From NCBI RefSeq assembly GCF_000292245.2, contig NZ_ALPT02000025.1:1-54731 (forward strand): a stretch of DNA of 54,731 nucleotides, in the 5' to 3' direction. Positions within the stretch are counted from its first letter, which is position 1. Every line of letters starts with the position of its first letter. Position numbers and translations under genes: made by a program. The notes below the pieces were generated by a model, which was given only the letters and a program-made list of their open reading frames with translations, was not told the DNA's origin and searched no databases. Below are positions 17,636-26,780 of this stretch, in pieces. Origin of the DNA: Alkalihalobacillus alcalophilus ATCC 27647 = CGMCC 1.3604 (lineage in GTDB: Bacteria > Bacillota > Bacilli > Bacillales > Bacillaceae_D).

Positions 17636-17665
17636 AAAAAGCCTATCTGTGAGGATAGGCTTTTT
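17636..17665 (-). terminator. terminator after the major pilin gene
   Basis: A near-perfect hairpin, AAAAAGCCTATC with GATAGGCTTTTT around a six-base loop, lies 49 bases past the pilin stop. It separates high pilin expression from the downstream comC gene, and its A/T tracts allow function on either strand. Confidence 0.92.
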
Positions 17666-17713
17666 GTCTTTTATTTTAAGACTATTACTACTATATAGAT
17701 TAAATTTAGTTTA

Positions 17714-18154
17714 CTATTCGGCAGTACACGCCTCTCTACCTAATGAAGTAAGCTCTTGAGAAGTTTTCTTGTCTATATCACATGCTCCTGAAAAATTAAT
17801 AGATACAGTATCGGCTCCATTTGTACCAGCCCCAACAGTCACTGTATAATCATCAATATTACCATCTTCACTAGTATCCCAGGGATCTGTAACAACTCCT
17901 CCATCTAAGTAATCACCTAAAACATTATGAGCTAAATCTCCTGACGCCCCACTAGTCCCAGCCTTATACAAAGTCGCCGCACTCAAAATCTGCTGGGCAT
18001 TCGCAACCGCCGCATCTTTCTTACTATTTTCAATAATCGCCCCAATACTCGGAATCGCAATGGCTGCAATGATCCCTAAAATAACAACGACTGCTAGTAA
18101 TTCTACTAATGTCAATCCTCGTTCGTTTTTGACTCTTTTTAATAACTTTTTCAT
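17714..18154 (-). CDS. major type IV pilin (prepilin)
   Basis: A 146-residue prepilin. The leader MKKLLKRVKNERG ends in Gly, followed by LTLVELLAVVVILGIIAAIAIP with Glu at +5, so cleavage is expected after residue 13. The mature domain is small and Gly/Ala rich, and the C-terminus has a Cys pair (GACDIDKK...REACTAE) about 20 residues apart, suggesting a disulfide-bounded D-region as in classical type IV pilins. GAGGGGGAAAAAGG precedes the ATG. It has its own promoter region and terminator, which fits a highly expressed structural subunit. It resembles ComGC in length but belongs to the pilBTC set here. Confidence 0.92.
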   Translation of the reverse strand: MKKLLKRVKNERGLTLVELLAVVVILGIIAAIAIPSIGAIIENSKKDAAVANAQQILSAATLYKAGTSGASGDLAHNVLGDYLDGGVVTDPWDTSEDGNIDDYTVTVGAGTNGADTVSINFSGACDIDKKTSQELTSLGREACTAE

Positions 18155-18225
18155 CCTTTTTCCCCCTCATAATAATTGGTATTGTTTTTGATGCTAAGAT
18201 TGTGTTTGTGATTGCCTCTATACGC

Positions 18226-18253
18226 TGTATAATGTCAATCACTCTATTTACAA
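18226..18253 (-). promoter_or_regulatory. candidate promoter for the pilin gene
   Basis: Read on the minus strand, TTGTAA and TATACA are separated by 16 bases, about 70-95 bases before the pilin start. The remaining 370-base gap between pilC and the pilin gene shows no open frame with a ribosome site. This is a pattern call only. Confidence 0.4.
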
Positions 18254-18523
18254 ACTTGGCCGGTTGCACTACTTGCTCCTGACTATCCAAGTGCCCACAT
18301 ACAGATAATCAATCAACGCATCCAATTTTATAAGTTGTTAAAAAAGCTATTAAATCATTAAGAGTTAGCTATTTTTAATTTATTTATTCAATATATCGAA
18401 CAAAATGAATCTAAGAAAATCTTATCTAAATTAGGTCTATTTGTCTAGTCTTTTTTATTCGAAAATAAAAAAGATTTCCCTACTAAGAAAAACCTTTATC
18501 ATTTATCTTGATTACAAAAAGTT

Positions 18524-19732
18524 TTACCCAATGTGTTGAAATAGAGTAAACATCGGCACGATTATTGCCATAACGATGGTCCCGACAATAACGGCTAGTC
18601 CAACAATCATGACAGGTTCGATAAATGCTTTTAATTGGTCTGTTCCCGTATCAACTTCTGCTTCATAATAATCTGCCACTTTTTCCAACATCGTATCCAA
18701 AGTACCGGTTCTTTCGCCTACTGTAATTAGTTGTGTAACGAGTGGTGGGAACACCCAATGACCTTTCATAGGCACAGTAATCGATTCTCCTTTTTCAAGA
18801 TAAACACGAGACTCCTTTAATACTCGATTCACAACCTCATTATCAACGATTCGTTCAACAATTTCGACAGCATGTATGATCGGTACCGAGCTAGCAAAAA
18901 GCGAGCTTAAAAGCCTTGTAATTCGGGCTAATACTGCTTTTTGAACAAGTTTCCCGAGTACAGGAATTTTCAAAATAAATAGATCAAAATAATAGCGGTA
19001 TTTCCGCTCGTTTTTAATCATAACAAGCATCGTGGCGATGATGATTCCCATTCCTAAAAGAAGCCACCAGAAGTCACTAATAACCTCGCCGGCTTTCATC
19101 ACGATAATCGTAATTAACGGGAGTTGCTGATTCATGTTGGCAAACATACTCGCAAACATCGGCACAATGACCGTTAATAAAAAGATGACAACACCTAAGG
19201 CAAACAAGCTAACAACGAGTGGATAGGTCATCGCGGCGGTGATTTTTTGCTTTGTCCGATACTGCTTTTCATAATCATCGGCAAGCCGTTCTAAAATATC
19301 ATCGAGATTTCCACCCATTTCCCCAGCATAGACCATATTCACAAATAACTCTGGAAAAATCGCGGGATGCTTTTTCGTTGCTTCTGATAAAGAAACTCCA
19401 CTGTTGACATCCTCTGTTACCCCTGCTAAAGCTCCCTTTAACGGCTTACTCGTCGTTTGCTCTGCTGAAATATTTGTAGCCGCAACGATGGGTATTCCAG
19501 CTTTTAACAAAGTGGAAAATTGTCGCAAAAACAAGACAAAATCTTGGGTTTTAACTTTTTTTAACCCGAGATCAAGCTCTTTAAATAATAATTCATTTAT
19601 CGGCTCGAGCTGCAAAACGATAACTCCTTGCTCCTTCAGCTGAAGTCTTGCCTCTTTTTTCGTTTTCGCTTGCAATTTCCCAAGCACTTTTTCTCCATTG
19701 ACCTTTTTCCCTTGATATGAGTAAAGCCCCAT
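18524..19732 (-). CDS. pilC: type IV pilus inner-membrane platform protein PilC
   Basis: A 402-residue GspF/PilC-family polytopic protein that couples ATPase rotation to pilin insertion. It has the duplicated GspF domain: FLRQFSTLLKAGIPIVAA near residue 67 and a second copy from about residue 270 (ARITRLLSSLFASSVPIIHAVEI). The helices are at about 170-195, 220-240 and 375-398. GEMGGNLDDILERLADDYE and VGERTGTLDTMLEKVADYYE are the paired family signatures. It overlaps pilT at TAATG. Confidence 0.95.
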   Translation of the reverse strand: MGLYSYQGKKVNGEKVLGKLQAKTKKEARLQLKEQGVIVLQLEPINELLFKELDLGLKKVKTQDFVLFLRQFSTLLKAGIPIVAATNISAEQTTSKPLKGALAGVTEDVNSGVSLSEATKKHPAIFPELFVNMVYAGEMGGNLDDILERLADDYEKQYRTKQKITAAMTYPLVVSLFALGVVIFLLTVIVPMFASMFANMNQQLPLITIIVMKAGEVISDFWWLLLGMGIIIATMLVMIKNERKYRYYFDLFILKIPVLGKLVQKAVLARITRLLSSLFASSVPIIHAVEIVERIVDNEVVNRVLKESRVYLEKGESITVPMKGHWVFPPLVTQLITVGERTGTLDTMLEKVADYYEAEVDTGTDQLKAFIEPVMIVGLAVIVGTIVMAIIVPMFTLFQHIG

Positions 19733-20781
19733 TAAACCGCCCCTTCAGTCAAATAAGGTAAGACCGTTTCTTTACTAACATGGTTTTCTTTAATAAGCTG
19801 ATTAATCGCCATTTCTAATGTATGCATCCCTTGAGCTCGGCTCGTTTGCATCACACTGCGAATTTGATAAATCTTCTCATTCCGAATCAAGTTACGAACC
19901 GCGCCATTGTTTATTAAAATTTCCGTTGCTGCAACTCGACCTGAAAAATTTTTTTGCTTAAATAAACGTTGCGTAACGACTCCTCTTAATACCGAAGCAA
20001 GTTGAATTCGGACTTGAGCTTGCTGGGTATGAGGGAAGACATCAATAATTCGATCAATCGTTGAAGCGGCATCTGTTGTATGAAGCGTCCCTAACACTAG
20101 ATGCCCAGTTTCTGCCGCCGTAATCGCTGTGGCAATTGTTTCATTATCTCGCATCTCACCGACGAGAATGATATCCGGATCTTGTCGCAAACAACTTTTT
20201 AACCCATTCGCAAAATTATTCGTATCTGACCCAACTTCACGTTGATTAATCACACATTTTTGGTGTTTATGTAAATACTCAATCGGATCTTCTAATGTAA
20301 TAATATGACGATTAAAGTTCCGGTTCACATAATCAATCATTGACGCCAATGTCGTCGACTTACCACTACCAGTTGGACCTGTTACTAAGACAAGTCCGTG
20401 CGGTTTTTGAGCGAGGTCCTTTAACACATCAGGCATATTCAACTCTTCCAAACTAGGTATCGACGTAGGGACAACTCGAACCGCAAGGCAAACACACCCA
20501 CGCTGATAATAAGCATTAACACGATAGCGGGATACGTTTGCAATCCCATAGGAAAAATCTAAATCCTTTTTCGTTTCAAATTGCTCCCAAAGATTCGCTG
20601 GGATTAACGCTTTCGCCATACCCTCTGTATCATCAGGCCTGATAATGAGATCATTCGCTTTTTGTAACTCACCATTTATACGAAACATGGCTGGAATCCC
20701 AACTGTAAGGTGAATATCAGAAGCTCCTTTATAAAAAGCGTCCGTCAACAAGTTCTCCACTTTTTCCTTCAATTTCCCCAC
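19732..20781 (-). CDS. pilT: pilus retraction ATPase PilT
   Basis: A hexameric ATPase of 349 residues that depolymerises pili. It has a PAS-like N-terminal domain (SDIHLTVGIPAMFRINGEL), Walker A GPTGSGKSTT at about 135-144, the Asp box ITLEDPIEYLH, Walker B IILVGEMRDNETI, and a His box TGHLVLGTLHTTDA. The C-terminal AVRNLIRNEK replaces the AIRNLIRE motif of well-known PilT proteins, so the retraction motif is largely kept. B. subtilis competence pili have no PilT. It lies five bases after pilB. Confidence 0.94.
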   Translation of the reverse strand: MGKLKEKVENLLTDAFYKGASDIHLTVGIPAMFRINGELQKANDLIIRPDDTEGMAKALIPANLWEQFETKKDLDFSYGIANVSRYRVNAYYQRGCVCLAVRVVPTSIPSLEELNMPDVLKDLAQKPHGLVLVTGPTGSGKSTTLASMIDYVNRNFNRHIITLEDPIEYLHKHQKCVINQREVGSDTNNFANGLKSCLRQDPDIILVGEMRDNETIATAITAAETGHLVLGTLHTTDAASTIDRIIDVFPHTQQAQVRIQLASVLRGVVTQRLFKQKNFSGRVAATEILINNGAVRNLIRNEKIYQIRSVMQTSRAQGMHTLEMAINQLIKENHVSKETVLPYLTEGAV

Positions 20782-20786
20782 CCCCG

Positions 20787-22454
20787 TTAATGGTCAAACG
20801 CTACCTTTAATACTTCCTCAATCGTTGTAAGTCCAGCTTCCACTTTCCTTAAGCCGTCTTCTACTAATAAAACCATCCCTTTGTTTTTCGCTTCTTCCCT
20901 AACTGCATGTAATGATTTTTGGTTCATTAAGAGTTCTCTTAACCCTTGATCCAATTGGAAGAGCTCATGAATCGCCATTCTTCCTTGATAACCACTATCA
21001 TCACAAGCAGGGCAGCCTTTTCCGCGATAAATCTTATTAGTCACAATTTGATATTTTTCTAATAGCTCTTTTTCCATGACAGTTGGTTCATAACTCTCTT
21101 TACAGTGATTACATACTTTCCTAACTAAACGTTGTGTAACGACACCCGACAAAGCTGATACAACTAAATAGGGCTCCATTCCCATATCGATCAATCGTGG
21201 AATCGAAGCAATCGCATCATTCGTATGTAAAGTACTAAAAACGAGATGACCCGTTAATGAGGCGCGAATCGCAATCTCTGCCGTTTCTTTATCACGAATT
21301 TCACCAATCATCACAATGTTTGGATCCTGCCTTAAGATTGAACGTAGTCCAGTCGCAAAATTAAGGCCAAATTGGTTATTCACTTGGACTTGATTAATAC
21401 CTTCAAGCTGATATTCAACAGGATCTTCAATCGTGACGATATTACTTTCTTCTTTATTAAGATGCTGAAGTGCCGTATATAATGTTGAGGTTTTCCCTGA
21501 ACCGGTCGGACCTGTTAAGAGAATTAATCCCGATGGTTGCTCAATTAACTTACGAAAAGTCGCTAAATTATATCCATTAAAATCTAATTCCGATAAATTC
21601 AAAACGAGTTGACTTGCGTTTAATAACCGAATCACAATCTTTTCACCAAAAATCGTCGGCAAAGTTGAAATACGTAAATCCATCACTTCTCCTTCAATCG
21701 AAAACTTCGTCCGCCCGTCTTGTGGTAGACGATGATCCGTGATGTTTAAGTTCGCCATAATTTTAACCCTTGCTATTAAAGCAGAATGAATCCCTTTTGG
21801 AAACGTCCGAACTGTCTTGAGCCTACCGTCAATGCGGTAGCGAATAAAGACACGATTCTCAAATGGTTCTATATGAATATCACTCGCCCGTTGCTTATGA
21901 GCTGAGAACAACACTTGATTGACAAGCTGAATCATCGGAGCTGCTTCGTCTGTGATTTGCTCATCGGCTTCATTTAAATCCTTTTCAGCTTCCTGGGACA
22001 ATTCCTTAACAACCGAACTATCGAGCTGGTAATACCGCTCAATCGCTCGAATGATCTCTTCACGTAAAGCTAAGACAGGCTCAATTTGAAATGATGTCAT
22101 CATGCGCAAATCTTCAATCGCAAAAAAATCCATCGGATCCGCCATCGCGACGACAATTTTATTGCCATTTTGACTTAATGGAATCAATTCATTCTTGGAA
22201 GCAAAATCTTTAGGTACGAATCGAAACAAATGTGGTTCGAACGGAAAACGATTTAAACTTACTCGACTAATACCAAGTTGAACTTCAAGAGCATCGACAA
22301 GTTGTTCCTCTGTAATCATTTGTTCATGGACTAAGTAATTTCCTAACTTTTGTCCTGGCTTTTTGACCGTTAACGCTCGCTGTAGCTGCTGGACTGAAAT
22401 TAAATTGGCATCAACTAATAAATCTCCCAATCGTTTCCTTTGTTTAACCGCCAT
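20787..22454 (-). CDS. pilB: pilus assembly ATPase PilB
   Basis: A GspE/PilB-family extension ATPase of 555 residues. The N-terminal MshEN/T2SSE-N domain (RLGDLLVDANLISVQQLQRAL) is followed by the ATPase core with Walker A GPTGSGKTST at about 317-326, IEDPVEYQLEGINQVQVN, Walker B IVMIGEIRDKETAEIAIRA, and LVFSTLHTNDA. The zinc-binding tetracysteine CNHC...CPAC comes near residue 460. The frame opens at 22472, but the internal GAGGAG favours the ATG at 22454. It is the first gene of pilB-pilT-pilC, and divergent from the minor pilin genes. Confidence 0.95.
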   Translation of the reverse strand: MAVKQRKRLGDLLVDANLISVQQLQRALTVKKPGQKLGNYLVHEQMITEEQLVDALEVQLGISRVSLNRFPFEPHLFRFVPKDFASKNELIPLSQNGNKIVVAMADPMDFFAIEDLRMMTSFQIEPVLALREEIIRAIERYYQLDSSVVKELSQEAEKDLNEADEQITDEAAPMIQLVNQVLFSAHKQRASDIHIEPFENRVFIRYRIDGRLKTVRTFPKGIHSALIARVKIMANLNITDHRLPQDGRTKFSIEGEVMDLRISTLPTIFGEKIVIRLLNASQLVLNLSELDFNGYNLATFRKLIEQPSGLILLTGPTGSGKTSTLYTALQHLNKEESNIVTIEDPVEYQLEGINQVQVNNQFGLNFATGLRSILRQDPNIVMIGEIRDKETAEIAIRASLTGHLVFSTLHTNDAIASIPRLIDMGMEPYLVVSALSGVVTQRLVRKVCNHCKESYEPTVMEKELLEKYQIVTNKIYRGKGCPACDDSGYQGRMAIHELFQLDQGLRELLMNQKSLHAVREEAKNKGMVLLVEDGLRKVEAGLTTIEEVLKVAFDH

Positions 22455-22651
22455 TTTTCCACTCCTCTTCATTTCAGTCTTTACTTACCGGTTAAAAAGA
22501 ATGATACTCTTAACAAAACCCTATATATATAAAACTACCTAAAAAATTAAGTTACTTTATATCTAGTTCTTTTTTATTATTGTATAATAAAGAGATTAAA
22601 TTAGAAAGTGACAGATTTTATTATTTCCATGTCAAAATAAGGGGAAATCTT
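22455..22651. promoter_or_regulatory. divergent promoter region between pilB and the minor pilin genes
   Basis: A 197-base, very AT-rich gap. For the plus genes a TATAAT hexamer lies at about 22,583-22,588 (ATTGTATAATAAAGAG), with no good -35 at the standard distance. The in-frame extension upstream of 22,652 has no ribosome site and runs through this promoter, so it is not used as coding. Confidence 0.5.
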
Positions 22652-23092
22652 ATGAATTCATTTAGTTTCTTACCTAAAAAAATAATCAACCATTCACAAG
22701 GGTTCACTTTAATAGAAGTCATCGTTTCGTTAACGTTGCTATTAATTTTTGGACTTTCCTTTGCTTATGTACTCGGTAATGGAATGAAAGCGAACGAATT
22801 GAATTCAGAAAAAATAGAAGCGACCTTTCTTGCTCAAAGTGAGCTTGAAAAAATCCGAGCGGCACGAGATTTAGCTTTAGGTTCAATAGACAATAAATTT
22901 GACTACGAAATCTATGAATCTAGTACAAGTAATGAAGATTTTGTCGTCTCATTACAAATAAACCCTCAAAATGAGCATCTTATTGAGGTAAGCGTAACGG
23001 TCACAGCCAAAAACTCCTCAAGTCCGCTCTATACAACACCAATTACATTAATGACGAACTTATTTATCGGTGGTGAGGTGACATCAGAATGA
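22652..23092 (+). CDS. minor pilin, PilV-like prepilin
   Basis: A 146-residue prepilin-like protein. The leader ends in HSQG, followed by FTLIEVIVSLTLLLIFG, with Glu at +5 as in classical substrates of the prepilin peptidase. Start chosen at the ATG after AAGGGGAAATCTT; an upstream in-frame ATG at 22,580 lacks a ribosome site. It overlaps the next gene by four bases, so the three plus-strand pilin-like genes form one translation-coupled unit. It probably belongs to the priming complex of the pilus tip. Confidence 0.85.
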   Translation: MNSFSFLPKKIINHSQGFTLIEVIVSLTLLLIFGLSFAYVLGNGMKANELNSEKIEATFLAQSELEKIRAARDLALGSIDNKFDYEIYESSTSNEDFVVSLQINPQNEHLIEVSVTVTAKNSSSPLYTTPITLMTNLFIGGEVTSE

Positions 23093-23556
23093 AGAAGTTA
23101 CATAACCAAAAGGGCATGGCCCTGCCAATGGTGCTCATTTTTACAACGGTAGCTTTATTAGGTTTATTACTTGTTCTTCAAACATTAACGAGCGAATTTA
23201 AAGGAAACTCCATTCGTACCGAACAAATGACCGCTACTTTTGCGGCTGAAGCGGGAGTAGAACAAATGATTAGTTTCATTTATGTAGACCAAGCAAAAGT
23301 GTTACAGCTTGAAAGCAACACTTGCATTTTGCCACCAGAACTCACTACGGAATTGAACGGATATTCGATTTCCATTCATTGCGAAATAAATTCAGACCAA
23401 CTGAAAATTACAAGCACCGCCACAAAAGAGGAAGCAGAAACGATTAAAAACATGGTCACTGAAGCCACCTTTGAGTTATTAAAACAAGGAAACCAAGTCC
23501 AACAACTTAACATCATGAATTGGGAAACAAAACCACAAAACGGAGGTGCCTCATGA
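23089..23556 (+). CDS. minor pilin, PilX/PulK-like prepilin
   Basis: A 155-residue protein with the short leader MKKLHNQKG, then MALPMVLIFTTVALLGLLLVL. It lacks Glu at +5, a position often changed in PilX/GspK-type tip subunits that sit at the filament end. The region after the helix (AEAGVEQMISFI) resembles the start of PilX-type domains. One Cys pair (CILPPE, HCEINS) may form a disulfide. It overlaps both neighbours (ATGA). Confidence 0.78.
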   Translation: MKKLHNQKGMALPMVLIFTTVALLGLLLVLQTLTSEFKGNSIRTEQMTATFAAEAGVEQMISFIYVDQAKVLQLESNTCILPPELTTELNGYSISIHCEINSDQLKITSTATKEEAETIKNMVTEATFELLKQGNQVQQLNIMNWETKPQNGGAS

Positions 23557-24884
23557 AAAAATGGTGGAAAAATGAACAAGGACTCTCCATAATCGAACTA
23601 CTCGCCGCCCTAACATTGATTACTCTTATATTCGGAGGCGCAACCTATGTGATTTTCCAACAAAACATCGCCCAAGACACCTTCCAACAAGCCACAAGCG
23701 AACGAATAGAATTACAAGCAGCAATTGCAGAGATGAAGAGGAATGTGGAGAATGCGAGTGAGTTAAACGCTATTGATAATAGAGTCGAAGTGATAGTAGA
23801 TGGAAACACTATCACTTACGAAATTATGAATGGTGAGCTTCTACAGCAAAAAGATAGCCAACCAACGACACTCCTTACTAATGTTCAAAGAATAGAGCTT
23901 CTAAATGAGAACTTGGTGGAATTGACAGTAAGAGGTGGAGATGAAAAGATCCAAATGGCTCGACGGTTAATGGCCGTTTCGTTGCCAATAGTAGTGGAGA
24001 ATGAGGATGATAGACCAATTCCACCTAAAGCAGATCATAAAGTCACTTGTTTACCTAATACTCCATTTAAATATCCATCAAATTCAGACTTTAGTAACTT
24101 AGCAAATCAAAATCAAAAAATAATTTGTAACACAACTACTGGTGAGTTAAGTTTCTGGTGGGGAGAAAAGATCGCTCTAAGCGATGGTTCTTATGAATTT
24201 GATGTAATGAAAACTACTGTTAATGCGGGGGCAACATTAGTACTTAATAACGGTTCCTTAATTACCAATTCACCATTAAATTTATTGTCAAGCTCTACAT
24301 TAGAAGTCTCTGACTCTCTTTATATAAATGCAGATGTTTCTTTGAACGATTCAGCAAATAAAATAAATATCGGTAAGGATGTTTTCACTAGAAACCTCAC
24401 TCTATTTTCGCATAACAAAATAAATATCGGTGGTCATATGATGATAGATGGGGACTTATCACTGTTAAATACTGGTGCTGGGGTTTTTGTGGATTTAGAT
24501 GCTCATATTAACGGGAAAATAATTACAAGATATGAAAATTATGTATCGTCAAGAGATTTAAAAGTTAAAGATTCAATTAACATTAAACAAGATAGTACTT
24601 TTATGATTTCTCGAGACTTTTATGCCAATAATGGTTTATGGATAGATGCTAATGTTACTTTTGATGTAGCTGGTAATGCCTATATTAAAAACTTGATTTC
24701 GTTTAATCAACATTGGATAGGCCATACTAAATTAGTTGTAGGTGGTAAATTTACCTATACAGGTCCAACTGAACATGATGATCGAGGCAGATTAATACAG
24801 GCAAATGAATTAATTAATGTTCCAATTTTAGACTTAAATCCTTACTTCCCCACGTTTCCTGAATTCCCTCAAAAACTACCATAA
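23553..24884 (+). CDS. large pseudopilin with C-terminal beta-helix-like domain
   Basis: A 443-residue protein. Residues 1-9 (MKKWWKNEQ) and Gly10 form a prepilin leader, followed by LSIIELLAALTLITLIFGG with Glu at +5. A pseudopilin domain of about 130 residues follows, then a proline linker (DDRPIPPKAD). From about residue 195 to the end there are short, regular strands rich in Asn, Asp, Gly and Ile, with steps such as INIGKDVFTRNLTL, INIGGHMMIDGDLSL and VDLDAHINGKII, the look of a right-handed beta-helix or bactofilin-like solenoid. I infer a pilus-tip adhesin or cap. The ATG at 23,553 has GGAGG six bases upstream. The 3' half is more AT-rich than the pilus genes around it. Confidence 0.8.
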   Translation: MKKWWKNEQGLSIIELLAALTLITLIFGGATYVIFQQNIAQDTFQQATSERIELQAAIAEMKRNVENASELNAIDNRVEVIVDGNTITYEIMNGELLQQKDSQPTTLLTNVQRIELLNENLVELTVRGGDEKIQMARRLMAVSLPIVVENEDDRPIPPKADHKVTCLPNTPFKYPSNSDFSNLANQNQKIICNTTTGELSFWWGEKIALSDGSYEFDVMKTTVNAGATLVLNNGSLITNSPLNLLSSSTLEVSDSLYINADVSLNDSANKINIGKDVFTRNLTLFSHNKINIGGHMMIDGDLSLLNTGAGVFVDLDAHINGKIITRYENYVSSRDLKVKDSINIKQDSTFMISRDFYANNGLWIDANVTFDVAGNAYIKNLISFNQHWIGHTKLVVGGKFTYTGPTEHDDRGRLIQANELINVPILDLNPYFPTFPEFPQKLP

Positions 24885-24933
24885 ATTTAAAATATTAAAG
24901 GGCTTCAGCCACAATATTCGTCAACACCTTTTC

Positions 24934-24983
24934 ATACATCTAGTAAAACTATCAACCTATTCTTGATATTTTACTGGATGTAT
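24934..24983. other. imperfect 22-bp inverted repeat
   Basis: ATACATCTAGTAAAACTATC pairs with GATATTTTACTGGATGTAT across a loop of about 10 bases. It lies 50 bases past the last minor pilin gene and has no T-tract, so it is not a classical terminator; it may be an mRNA 3'-stabilising stem or the end of a mobile fragment. Confidence 0.6.
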
Positions 24984-25008
24984 AGCACTAATTTTTCGAA
25001 TATTACCG

Positions 25009-25041
25009 CACACAATTCTCTGATACAGTCACTTTGTCGAA
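25009..25041 (+). repeat. dispersed repeat fragment shared with the mreD-minC gap
   Basis: ATTCTCTGATAC then AGTCACTTTGTCGAACC occurs here on plus, and the same two words in the same order lie in the 8,307-8,350 region on minus. The 17-base second word is identical. The rest of the 24,885-25,190 gap holds no gene I can support. Confidence 0.6.
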
Positions 25042-25192
25042 CCAATATATGGACCGCTAACTATAACTATGTAACTGTGAATTTTTCTATGAAGCCGTAG
25101 CCGAAGCATAAAATTCAAGTATTATTCAAATATGGCTACAAAGAAATATTAATTTCAACATCTTTACATTCAAAAAAATGCCTTTAATGCAA

Positions 25193-25220
25193 AAAACAAG
25201 AGATTCACCTCTTGTTTTTT
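25193..25220. terminator. bidirectional terminator between minor pilins and folC
   Basis: AAAACAAGAG and CTCTTGTTTT form a perfect stem around ATTCAC with A and T tracts on both sides. It lies 14 bases past the folC stop and serves both convergent units. Confidence 0.9.
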
Positions 25221-25233
25221 AACCCGCATCCCA

Positions 25234-26559
25234 TTAAATCTTCACCAAATCCCATTCCCCTTGCTGATATGCTTTCCTAATATCCGAAATAAAATAAAGC
25301 GATCCTGTAATAATAAGCATCTCATTCTCTTCTAGGGATTTAAGTGCTTCCTTAACAGCCACTCTCCAGTTCGGCTGTAACGACTTTTGCTGGATGGGAG
25401 CATTCTCATACAATTCCTTCGCTGTCGCTGCTTTAAAAAATTCAAATTCCGTAAACGTAAAGTAGGCGTCCATGTTTTTAAATGGGGCGAGCAAGATGCC
25501 GGTATCCTTCTCTTTTGTCGCTGAAAAGACAAAACGATAATTTCTTGTTGGATACTGGGACTTTAACGTTTCTGCTAATGCTTGAAGTCCTTCCTCATTA
25601 TGGGCTCCATCAATTACGACTAATGGATCACTACTTAAAATTTCAAAACGGCCAATCCAGCTCGTTTGCTTAAGCCCTTTAAGAATATGATCTTCCGTTA
25701 TGTGAAGCTTGTGATCTTCCTTTAATAACGCAATTGTTTTGAGGGCAACACTCGCATTTTGTAACTGATGCTCCCCTTTCATCTCAATGATTGCTTGTTC
25801 AATCGTAAATCCATCAGATAAAAAGGAAAAGTGTTGCTCTTTTTCATTCATTTTTTTCTTTTGATAAGAAAAATCACGGTTTAATTCATATAGGTTGGCA
25901 TTCATATTCCTAGCCACTTGTTGGATCACATTCGCTGCTTTAGGATCAAGGACTCCTGAAATAACGGGAACTCCCGCTTTAATAATCCCTGCTTTTTCAC
26001 TAGCGATTTCCTCAATGGAATTACCTAATATATGCATATGATCATGTCCAATCGAAGTGATCACAGATGCAATCGGGGTAAGAACATTCGTTGAGTCAAA
26101 ACGACCTCCTAACCCAACCTCCATTAAAACAAAGTCAGGATTAGCTTGATGAGCAAAATGCTCAAAAGCCATCGTTGTAATCACTTCAAATTCAGTCGGC
26201 GAACTAAGTTCTGTTTTGGCAAGCTCTTCTACGAGTGGACGGATTTTATTAGCCGCTCTCAAAAGGTCTTCTTCAGAAATCGGATGTCCATTTAAAGAAA
26301 TCCGTTCTTCAAAACATTCAATAAAAGGAGAGGTGAACGTACCAACCGAGTAACCAGCGGACTCCAAGATATTCCGTAAATAACTGACTGTCGAGCCTTT
26401 CCCATTCGTACCTGCTATATGTATAAACGTCGATTTTTTTTCTGGATTCTCTAACCGCTCAAGCATCCATTCCATTCGTTTTAATCCCGGCTTAATGCCA
26501 AACGGTAATAAACTATGAATCCAACTAATCGCTTCTGATGCCTTTTTCACCTTTTCCAA
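25234..26559 (-). CDS. folC: folylpolyglutamate synthase/dihydrofolate synthase
   Basis: An ATP-dependent ligase of the Mur family that adds glutamate to folates. The P-loop HIAGTNGKGSTVSYL is near residue 47, with GTFTSPFI and ERISLNG following, the central GLGGRFDSTNV near 150, and IDGAHNEEGLQAL near 315. The 441-residue length is normal. It has its own promoter region and lies downstream of valS in the minus orientation, as in B. subtilis. Confidence 0.96.
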   Translation of the reverse strand: MEKVKKASEAISWIHSLLPFGIKPGLKRMEWMLERLENPEKKSTFIHIAGTNGKGSTVSYLRNILESAGYSVGTFTSPFIECFEERISLNGHPISEEDLLRAANKIRPLVEELAKTELSSPTEFEVITTMAFEHFAHQANPDFVLMEVGLGGRFDSTNVLTPIASVITSIGHDHMHILGNSIEEIASEKAGIIKAGVPVISGVLDPKAANVIQQVARNMNANLYELNRDFSYQKKKMNEKEQHFSFLSDGFTIEQAIIEMKGEHQLQNASVALKTIALLKEDHKLHITEDHILKGLKQTSWIGRFEILSSDPLVVIDGAHNEEGLQALAETLKSQYPTRNYRFVFSATKEKDTGILLAPFKNMDAYFTFTEFEFFKAATAKELYENAPIQQKSLQPNWRVAVKEALKSLEENEMLIITGSLYFISDIRKAYQQGEWDLVKI

Positions 26560-26780
26560 CCCCTAGCTTATGTGCTCATAATTTCCTATTATACAGATCG
26601 TTAGTCAGTTGTTTCAATGGTTTTATCAAAATGAAAAACAAGGCTAACGGAAGGTATTATTTTATTACCAATTAATCCCAACCCTATTTCCCTATGAGCT
26701 CTGCCTTATTTTTAACAATTTAAGGCTCCCTATTAATATTCTACCTTTTTAAAGCTATATATAAGTTTGGAGGTGTTTTT

